A stretch of DNA of 64,000 nt from Pteria penguin (taxonomy: Eukaryota > Mollusca > Bivalvia > Pterioida > Pteriidae), in the NCBI GenBank assembly GCA_035048485.1, contig CM068580.1:58295983-58359982 (forward strand). Reading direction: 5' to 3'. Shown piece by piece: positions 56,601 to 64,000 of this stretch. Position 1 is the stretch's first letter. Each line of letters begins with the position of its first letter. Position numbers and translations under genes: made by a program. The notes under the pieces were generated by a model. That model saw nothing but the letters and a program-made list of their open reading frames with translations. It had not been told where the DNA came from and did no database searches.

Positions 56601-59600
56601 AGACTTCTACTTTTACAGATTCTTTTTGAAACATATCGATGAATGGTAAAAACTTTTCCTGAAAGATACATAAAGTCATCATCAATTTGTACCTGTGATA
56701 ACTTTAAAATATATAATGAGTACTAGGCATACCACCAAAATAAAGCATGACAAAGTCATGTATTAACATTTCTTAATACCTGTGAAAAAAATTTGATTGA
56801 TACATATATTAACCGTAATGAAATCCTATGTACAAATGGAAACTGGGTAAATTGGCAGAACAAATCTTTATTTTTTAAAATTCAATTTAACATAATAAAG
56901 TTGTCATTGCTACATCAATGACTATACGTCCAACTATTGCACTGGGAGGAATAATTTACTAAAAAATTTGTTTGTAATCAACACAGTAGGGACTTACAAT
57001 GGAGAAAAGCATGGAGAAATCATGTAGATGGGCCAGTATTTTGCTGACAATAGACTGTAGCTGGGGATAGTATTCTTCAAAAGCTCGATCTGGTGTCATG
57101 TGCTTAATGACGTCTGCCAAAATCTTGTTTATCTCCTTTTTCTAAAATAATAACAAAGTATTAATTTTCATATGTGAAAAACATTGTTCATAAAAAAGTA
57201 TGTAAAATGAAATGTAGCGAACATAAAATGTATAAAGATCTGACATACTATGGAAGCTATAAATACATGATAAATGTAAGGTATCTCAATATTGTTAAAA
57301 CAACATTAATAAGACAATAAATGTTGATAAGTTGTGCTACTCACACTAAAATGTTTCACTACATACTCTATCCAAACCTCTGCGCAAGTTATGTATTCCT
57401 ACAATGAATAAAAAAACTTAAAAAGCCTTTTAACACATTATATATTTTCCATGATACAACATCAAATATATTTAAGTATATAGTAAGCATATAAAAATGC
57501 AATATCTCGACCATTCTAATTAAGAATAGAGCTATCAATTTTCCAGTGATTTAATCACAACCAAACGGCAGAGATGTTAAAAAGTTTTCAAACATGGCAG
57601 TCATTTTCAGTGATTTTGAAATTTTTGACAGTCAGGACAATGAAATATATAGAAACAATTTCAGAATTCTGTCAGTCCAAATGAAATTTTGTCAGTCAAA
57701 ACCTTTGGAGTGACACTTTTCAACATCACTGCAAAACGTAATCGTTCAGTGCAGAAAATAAAGAAGTGTGAATGTTCGTTTTGATTTTTGTTTACCCCTG
57801 GATTCTTCAGTTTCATGGTGTATTTCCAAACTTCATTCAATACAGTAAGGCATTGATCTTCAGGAGGCGAGGCCATGACTAGACACATACCAAGAGTTTG
57901 ATGCAGATAATGCTGAAAAATGAATATCGTAATAGTCATAACTAAATCAAGGCAATATCGACTGCTAAATAGCTGATGCCCATGCTAACAGAAATCAGTA
58001 CAATTAAAATTATGTCAATCATGTCATCTATATAACTTGATACAATATGGATGGGAAGCAATTCTGAAATGTAGAGAATAACAAGATGTGTTTATATAAC
58101 CCATACAGTGGCAATATTCAGGTATGTTTTGAATGGTCAAAGATCTAGGTGACCATGTTGAAAACGTTGGTACCGATGGGAAGGAAAAAGTCCCTTAATT
58201 ACCTTTGGGAAACCTAAATCTTCACACTCTTTGATCATCTCTGTGAATTGTATTGCTCTCACAGCAATGTAATCTGGTCTGAATGCAGATATGATGGAAT
58301 TCAGCAGCAAAGCACTGTGAAATGTAAAACAAAATTGTATAATAAAAAATTTATCGTATATTATATATTTAAGAATTTACACAGTATAATATATTAATTT
58401 TGTCTTTATTTATGATCATTTACAAATGTGTATTTCTGATGTAGTCATACAGATTTGTATAAAATTGATCAATCATTTAGGGATGGTTTTTACCATAAAT
58501 CGTGGTGTTGGTTTTGCAAAGCAGTACATGTATCATAATAGTAAAAAAGTGGTATATATTTCTTTGTTTTGTTTCTTCCATTGAGAATATTTCAGCTTTA
58601 TGATGGTGTCAGCAGAGGAATGGGGAGAAAATGAAGAAAAGCTACTGTAAGAAACTGATAAGAACAAAACAAATCAATTTCAGAAAGTAGTAGAAGGCCT
58701 TCCAATTTTTATAGAACAATAATTGATTGGTTTTTGTCTATTATTGTATTATACCACTCCAAAGTTATAAAGTGGTAGCAACTGGCTGGTGCATTGCTTC
58801 ATAATGTTTTCCTATGCTGTGAAGCAGAAAGGCATCTTTTATATGTGCTACCTAATACAGTGACATGGGTCCCTGGTTTATACTGTGTCCACTGAAGGGT
58901 AGAGAGGGAGGCAGAAGATGATGAGTCATCTTAGAAATATTGATCCAAAGTCCTTGTAAATGAATTTAATTTTTTTCGTTGGATGGAGGTATACCGTGAA
59001 AAAAAAGATGGAAAACTGCATCATTGCGCGTAGCACATGATGACTAAGTTTTCTGTCCCTTTTTTCGTGGTATACCTCAATCCAATAAAACAAATAAGAT
59101 TCATTCCTTATCTTTTAATTCCTTTCAAACATACTTTATATTCTCAGAAATTGATATATTATGTCTGCACTATTTCTCAACATCTGTACATTTCTGCCAC
59201 AAAAGTGTGAATATTGACGTCACAATTAAGAAAACCTGGGAAATTACGTCGTCAGAGAAAAAATTTCGTGGATGAGATATTTTTAAACCAATCAAAATGT
59301 GTGTTACATATAAGATCAAATGATTTGATGTTCAGTGCAATACCACTGCACCAATCTGCCTCTAAAACAGTAACTGAACACTGACCTACCAGTGAGGAAA
59401 ACGATGAAGTATGTTATGACATTATGTCCTAACCCAATTAGCTACAAAGGAACCAAACCAATTCAAACCATTATTTGATGTAAACACTATTCAATACTGA
59501 AGGTAACAACTACCTTTTTAGTTTTACTTAAGATACATGTAAATTAAACAGTTATGCATTAAACTGACTTCATGCAAGAATATTACCGTATTCACTCGTG

Positions 59601-62600
59601 TATAGTACGCATCCGTGTATAATACGCACCCCCAACTTTTGGAATATAATTGGAGAAAAAGTCTACATCTCGTGTATAATATGCAGGTAAAATTGCCGTG
59701 TAAGCAAGTGGTCAAGAACCTTAACTTTACCTAGAAAAAATCTCTGTATTACAAATTTTACTTCACCGAAAACATGATTGGTTACGCGCCTGAACCTTGG
59801 GATATTCAATGAATGGGATAAACCCAACTGCCGTAATAAAATTAATTTGTGATCTAAACATTGTGTTGATAGAAAGAAAACTGTAAAGAATGTTTAAAAA
59901 AATTGTAACAATAAACCACTGTAATTAGTGTTCTTGATAAAATACTGATAATGAAGCAAAGCCGTCATTTGCTATATATTTTACACCCGTTGTCTCGAAA
60001 TGTCAATGTTTGTACAAAATAAATTGATTAACACAGCAGTAACGGTAGAAGAAATGCGAACAACCAATTATCCCAGCGGGGTGTACGGTAATGACTGATT
60101 GTTTGACCGTGAAGCCATTTCACCTTGATCAACAATGATAAGATAACTGGATTGCATCGGCACCCATTGTTTTAAAATATACTAGTCTCATTTGTAAAAA
60201 CATCTTAATTTCAGCGCATATTGTAAAGTGTTCAATACAAGGAGGTAAAACTGTAATGATAATCTCTTTATCAAGTGTCTAAAATCCATTTCAGTTGTCA
60301 AGTAAGGGTTCCCAAAGTTTAATGGTCATGTTCTGATCGTTGTCAGTGGACATTTACGGCAATATCGCTGCGGAAATATGAATTCTTATGTCTGGTAAAA
60401 AGGTTCTTGTTTTAGATCTCATGTATAATACGCACCTGGAAAATTGAATTCAGATTCTATGAAAAAAAGTGCGTATTATACACGAGTGAATATGGTACTT
60501 GAAGATATTCACTATACTGTAGCTACCTGTTACAATGAACCTTGGACTTCTGTAGAATGTCCATCAAGGTTTTCTCCGTTGATTTATTGGCTATACATTG
60601 AAGGAGCCAGTCAAGTGCTGGGGAGAACAGGGTCAAATATTTGGGCATCTCAATCTTTTGCATGGCCAGACAATTTTGCACACTGTCACCTTGTACCTAG
60701 TAAGAATTTAATGTATCTCATTAGACAATATTCACAAAATATACAAGAAAGAACTGTGATGAATGGTAAAGAAAATCTGAAAATTAAACTGTGAATCATT
60801 ATTTTTGAGGGAGAAAAATTTACCTTATTTCTTTTTTCCAATTTTCTTAATTTTTGTGGGTTATCAGCTTTCTAAAATTCACTAAGTTGATGGATAAGTC
60901 CACATATCAAATAATATTGTGGCACAAGCAGAGGAAATAAGAATCTTTCCATTATAAATATGGCATGAATCAGTTACTCTTATAAGTCAGATAACGACTT
61001 CCTGACTCACTGATGACTTTCTTATGAAGACTGATAATAGACATTACAAATACCTGAGAATAAGATGTCAGGAAATCATCAAAACTCGGCAGCAAATGAT
61101 CTGTGATCTTTGGGGCCACCATAATCCCCACCTACAAGGAATAAAACAATTTGAACTTGAATCTTAATAAACAAATCTTTGAAGTAAATGACACATTAAG
61201 AATACAGAAATAAATATTTCATATTAATTCTATATGCTTACTTTGATCCCTTACTTTAAAAACCCAAGGGTCCTGCTAATTATTTATGTTATGATAATGA
61301 AGTAACAATACATATATAGAATTTTGTATTTCTCTCATTTCTTACCAGAGTACATATGCCAATATTATCAAAAGACAGGTTGGACATTAGTCCTTGGTTT
61401 TTATACGACTCATAATACTGTTTCCAAAATTACCTGTCTGTGCTTGTTTAAATTCACACCAATACCTTTAACTAATCTTTATATATTGGAATGCAAATAA
61501 AAATAAAAACTTTTAAGCTAACACCAAGTAGTTTGTATGCCGAAAATGGTGAATATTTCTAGATTTAATGCAATCTTAAATGAAAAGATGTCATGCAATG
61601 GAGTCAACATTCATATATTTGAAATTATGATACTAAACACCTTTGTTTTAAAAGATTTGTTGTTAAAGTATCATTTCCATAAAGATATAAATAAAATAAC
61701 ATTTTAGTAAAATAACATTTCATTCTTAGAAGGATCCAGCTGGAATTATATGTCTCTACTCTGTCCATAAAAGACCTGATTGAGATAACATCTTGTGTAA
61801 ACAGACCTACCTGACTGAGATAACATCTAGTGTAAATAGACCTACCTGACTGAGATAACATCTAGTGTAAACAGACCTACCTGACTGAAATTACATCTAG
61901 TGTAAACAGACCTACCTGACTGAGATTACATCTAGTGTAAACAGACCTACCTGACTGAGATAACATCTGGCATAAACAGACCTATCTGAATGAGATAATA
62001 TCTGGCATAAACAGACCTAACCGACTGAGATAACATCTGGCATAAATAGACCTACATGACTGAGATAACATCTGGCATAAACAGACCTACCCGACTGAGA
62101 TAACATCTGGCATAAACAGACCTACCCGACTGAGATAACATCTGGCATAAACAGACCTACCCGACTGAGATAACATCTAGCATAAACAGCTACCAATGGG
62201 TCTCCAATACCACGACACATGGAAGCCAGTCGTTGAAGAGCATCATTGTATTCTCTAAATAAAAAACACATCACAAAATTACTTGTAATGGGAAAACCTG
62301 AAACTACTTCTTTGCATCAAAATTGATCTATTGTTTAATTATTGCTGTTTAACACCCTCCTCAGGGAAATACAAAAGTGGGATCAGTTCCACATGCAAAT
62401 AGTGACCACTCAAGAATACCTGGTTTTTTTTATAACAGAGACAACAAACTGTAACTATTAACTGCCATAAAATTAACCCAATCAATCCATTTATACATAC
62501 AAAATTAGATTAGATAGGCTAAAATACATATTTCACTTCTGCTAATTTACAGTGTCAGATAGTTGTGAACTTTGAGATATTTTGGGGAAGTCAGGTATGA

Positions 62601-63685
62601 CACTGACACTGTAACTGTTACTTACCCAACGTTTAGAAAGCTGTAACATTTGAGGATTGCAGTCTCCACATAGAATCTTGGGATCAACTCTCTAATCGAG
62701 GCTATTTTGAAGAACCAGTTACGACAAGTTTCTTTAGCTGAATCCGGGACCATATCTGGTGTGAAATTATCTACAGACACAAAAAAAGAAAAATCTGAAT
62801 TATCATGGTATGAAAATTATGAATACCATTTTTGTCAGCATTTATGTGTACAAGTATTTATCTTGAATCAAATTTCAAAAATTGCTTTTTAAATAAATAC
62901 TGAATCATAGTTCAAATACTGATAATACATATTTATCACATATTTAAAGAAAAACCACATCCAGCAAATTACCAGGCAGTTTGACGGGAACCCCACTCCC
63001 AACAGGTATGTAGACAGCTTTGTCCTTTAGACGATTGTAAACCAAACTACCTAAAATATAAAAGCAAAACATTCCAAGTTTAATCATTTGAATGCAAAAA
63101 TTGCTTCTTATCACCAAGATATACTTTAGAAACAATTATGAATTCTTTTTTTTAAATACATGTATACAGAAACTGAGCCAGATATCATAAGTCCTGGAGA
63201 CATCTGCTGGGGTGATATGGCATGATGATGGGTGCATAAACTTGTAATGGGTGAGACAAAAACTGAGTCAAATACATGTTTATAAATCTGATATCACACC
63301 ATATCACCCCTGCAGATGACTCCATAATGAATTTATCCCACTGATGATCTATTAATATTTGTGACATTTCAAATAATAACAACAAACCAATTTGAAAAGG
63401 ATTTACATCATGACAATGTCATAGACGCAATGTAAATAAACCTAATACAGATCCTATATCAGTTGAGTTAAAGATGTGATACAAGACAGTATTTGGTCGA
63501 AACTGACTAATGAAATCCCTGCATTCTTATCAGATTACCCATCTTGTCAAAAAAAAAAGCCTTAATATGATCGTCATTATAATATGTATGTTTAACATAC
63601 CAAATGTGTCTAGAATATCTGTTATAAGGACAAATTTACTCGGATAAAACTGGATCACTGATACATCTGACAGCAGCTTGGAGCA
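47671..63685 (-). CDS. VPS35L: VPS35L, VPS35-like Retriever subunit (5'-partial; 20 coding exons, last 756 aa)
   Basis: Alpha-solenoid scaffold of Retriever (VPS35L-VPS26C-VPS29), which with the CCC complex and SNX17 recycles endosomal membrane proteins. Exons, transcript order: 63685-63601, 63050-62973, 62770-62626, 62254-62161, 61131-61054, 60696-60527, 58314-58203, 57912-57796, 57398-57345, 57141-56998, 56658-56573, 56237-56157, 55646-55484, 53975-53898, 52554-52440, 51689-51550, 50821-50656, 50035-49917, 49474-49328, 47769-47671. All phases agree. Family landmarks as I recall them from the human protein (963 aa): [69 protein letters not shown] and [14 protein letters not shown]. The start and N-terminal quarter lie beyond 64 kb. 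One donor site (62160) borders a minisatellite built from the exon end itself. Confidence 0.96.
48203..48355. mobile_element. Palindromic MITE, 153 bp
   Basis: AGTTCTTTCCCATATGAGCA, TGTATCTGACGTCAAACCAT and TGTGACGTCA are mirrored on the right (TGACTTCACAATGGTTTGAT; CTCATATAAGAAAGAACT). Target duplication unclear. In the last VPS35L intron. Confidence 0.7.
48366..48455 (+). repeat. Short degenerate minisatellite
   Basis: Five or so copies of (T)GCTTCTGATGG(T)CTGA-like units of about 18 bp. Confidence 0.6.
48518..49190 (+). repeat. SINE split by a MITE
   Basis: The head and body (GGGCTTGCTCAGTGTGAGG; AGGTTTGACACCTGCC; GAGACAGTAAAAACCAAGG; CCGTTACAAAGGTATAAATT; GCATATGCCCTCAGCATATAC) run to 48730. 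The 3' end resumes at 49115 with ACCATATACATGAAATAACT and GTAAAACAATAATTAATCAA. Removing 48731-49114 and one 9-mer restores the order seen in the 11.12-kb SINE. Confidence 0.75.
48731..49114. mobile_element. TIR MITE, 384 bp (copy 2 of the two-copy family)
   Basis: Ends CAATCTGATTCAAACCATAT and complement of CAATCTGATTAAAATCATAT. Flanking 9-mers AGCATATAC and ACCATATAC differ at one position. The interior is the inverse of copy 1 at 39002-39397 (GATGTTAATTTCATTCCTAG; TTTGTAGCCAATCCACTGAC). Confidence 0.85.
49600..49720. repeat. Fragment of a dispersed repeat related to 54.06-54.17 kb
   Basis: GGAAGCAGGAGGTTACCAAC, CTCTTAAACATAGTGGCGCA and the GGTTGGTTGGTTGATTGGTG stretch match the 54.1-kb element in part; the tRNA-like part is missing. 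Confidence 0.5.
52891..53170. repeat. Direct duplication of about 90 bp, 176 bp apart
   Basis: CCTTATAATTTAATTAAAAG, GATAAGTAT and GAAAGTACGATTTATTT occur at 52914 onward and again at 53090 onward, within a VPS35L intron. Confidence 0.6.
53336..53674 (+). CDS. Unrecognised intronic ORF, doubtful
   Basis: 112 codons from an ATG ([18 protein letters not shown]...), antisense within a VPS35L intron. The first 60 residues have a plausible protein-like composition ([20 protein letters not shown]); the rest does not. I recognise no family. Possibly a decayed transposon ORF. Confidence 0.15.
   Translation: MLDKNPGDMVHVFSETETVTTELLPDKGGRRASLSWPLVYMMCHSSNMALFTTWTAVARRKYTEYISFQKIKRVLKVGNSFYSIYSICITGDSCHIFFIHKSSYSNSGHLPV
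54060..54230 (-). repeat. tRNA-derived SINE, third subtype
   Basis: On the minus strand: GTTTAGTGGTTAGGTGCTTG (A-box region) and CCAGGTTCAAATCCGAC (B box), followed by GTTGGTAACCTCCTGCTCCA. It shares its body with the 49.6-kb fragment. Confidence 0.6.
54392..54528. repeat. Palindromic MITE-like hairpin, 137 bp
   Basis: GAATCTGAAAGAAATTTTCA and TTTCATACGGTATTTATGAA are mirrored to the right; the loop contains CCCCTCGCCAAGGCTC. Arms about 45 bp. Confidence 0.65.
54915..55395 (+). repeat. Dispersed element with three core units of about 140 bp
   Basis: GGGTCAATC(A/G)CGACAAA recurs at 54917, 55058 and 55197, with CAGTTCAATATGTCAAAGCA and GGCAATAACT in each unit. The right end has a hairpin CCCCTCCCTACTTTGTAGTG-GGGG before TATAAAAA, as expected of a Helitron-type 3' end; that class is inference. 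Confidence 0.6.
58959..59105. repeat. Palindromic MITE-like hairpin, 147 bp
   Basis: AATGAATTTAATTTTTTTCG, TTGGATGGAGGTATACC and AAAGATGGAAAACT are mirrored around TGCATCATTGCGCGTAGCAC. VPS35L intron. Confidence 0.65.
59586..60495. mobile_element. TA-flanked TIR element, 910 bp (pogo-like)
   Basis: Ends CCGTATTCACTCGTGTATAG and complement of CCATATTCACTCGTGTATAA, continuing with TACGCAC; extra subterminal copies of GTGTATAATACGCACC occur on both sides. TA flanks (59584-59585; 60496-60497). The interior has no transposase frame. It ends 31 bp from the VPS35L exon at 60527-60696. Confidence 0.75.
61776..62195 (-). repeat. 35-bp minisatellite made from an exon end and its 5' splice site (12 units)
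   Basis: Units begin at 61776, 61811, 61846, 61881, 61916, 61951, 61986, 62021, 62056, 62091, 62126 and 62161, with no length change. Read on the minus strand a unit is GTTTATGCCAGATGTTATCT, CAGTC(G/A)G, GTAGGTCT. The unit at 62161-62190 is the real 3' end of the VPS35L exon (VYARCYLSR), followed by its donor GT at 62160-62159. The other 11 units are intronic copies, most carrying CGG|GTAGGT or CAG|GTAGGT. Confidence 0.9.
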
Positions 63686-64000
63686 CTGAAATATAATACA
63701 TTCACAAAATAAGAATTCACATGTTATCAAGATTTTTTTTTCCAAATAAATATACAAATAAAAGAAACTGATGGATTTTGACATCTTTTATTCACAATAC
63801 AGACCGGGCATATAAGATATAGACATATAAGTGATCATAGATGAGGGTGACCTTGACATAATATTCAACTGAAAGTTTTTGATGTATGAGTCCTTCACAC
63901 TCTTATACATCTACAGCCAACAAATCCTAGTGCATGAATGAAAGAGGTCATACATAACACTGACCTTAGTTTAGGTGGTACATTTGTAAACCTGGCTGAA
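63686..64000. other. VPS35L intron, no feature seen
   Basis: No exon with a fitting phase or recognisable Retriever segment, and no TIR or SINE, could be found between the exon ending at 63685 and the window edge. Confidence 0.5.

Noticed and set aside
60444..60794. Plus-strand 116-codon ORF
   Set aside because: It is the shadow of the VPS35L exon at 60696-60527 on the other strand together with a transposon end.
58315..61053. An apparently missing VPS35L exon (segment with PALDWLLQC)
   Set aside because: A closer reading found it at 60696-60527 with proper acceptor, donor and phase, so the gene is not broken here.
61776..62195. CRISPR-like regular 35-bp repeats
   Set aside because: Units are directly contiguous without spacers, and the setting is an animal intron; it is a minisatellite built from an exon end.

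Overview
This is nuclear DNA of an animal. Genes carry many introns with GT/AG junctions, proteins are metazoan, the DNA is AT-rich, and introns and intergenic DNA are packed with tRNA-derived SINEs, TIR miniature elements and tandem-core repeats of the kind common in bivalve molluscs. I infer a bivalve; the species cannot be told from this window.

Four protein-coding genes were rebuilt exon by exon, and every exon phase closes. (1) 6.26-12.83 kb, minus strand: a membrane-anchored alpha/beta hydrolase of the isoprenylcysteine methylesterase-like group, 6 coding exons, 491 aa, with an unusual acidic insert. (2) 14.32-17.22 kb, plus strand: MOSMO, a four-pass attenuator of Smoothened, 3 coding exons, 175 aa, divergent from gene 1. 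(3) 20.98-39.89 kb, minus strand: mitochondrial aconitase ACO2, 21 coding exons, 781 aa, complete from an 11-codon first exon to the stop. (4) 47.67-63.69 kb, minus strand and continuing past the right edge: VPS35L, the large Retriever subunit, 20 coding exons giving the C-terminal 756 aa. These are ordinary housekeeping or signalling genes; nothing links them in one pathway.

The accessory DNA is the more striking part. ACO2 intron 4 holds a mariner with an intact DD34D transposase ORF, inserted in a LINE remnant. The 36-49 kb stretch is an island of palindromic and TIR insertions. Five of them, from 81 bp to 1.9 kb, have 9-bp flanking direct repeats (exact or nearly so) and look Mutator-like; one cuts a SINE in two, and the largest lies about 225 bp upstream of the ACO2 start codon. 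Others are TA-flanked (Tc1/mariner or pogo-like), and one 821-bp foldback is built from a short motif repeated dozens of times. Four further elements have tandem cores with periods of about 135-145 bp (pearl/Helentron-like).

The most unusual observation is in VPS35L. The last 29 nt of one exon plus its 5' splice site have been amplified into a 12-unit, 35-bp minisatellite running into the intron, which leaves 11 decoy donor sites behind the real one.

The first 2.9 kb, 46.8-47.6 kb and 63.7-64 kb hold nothing I could identify.
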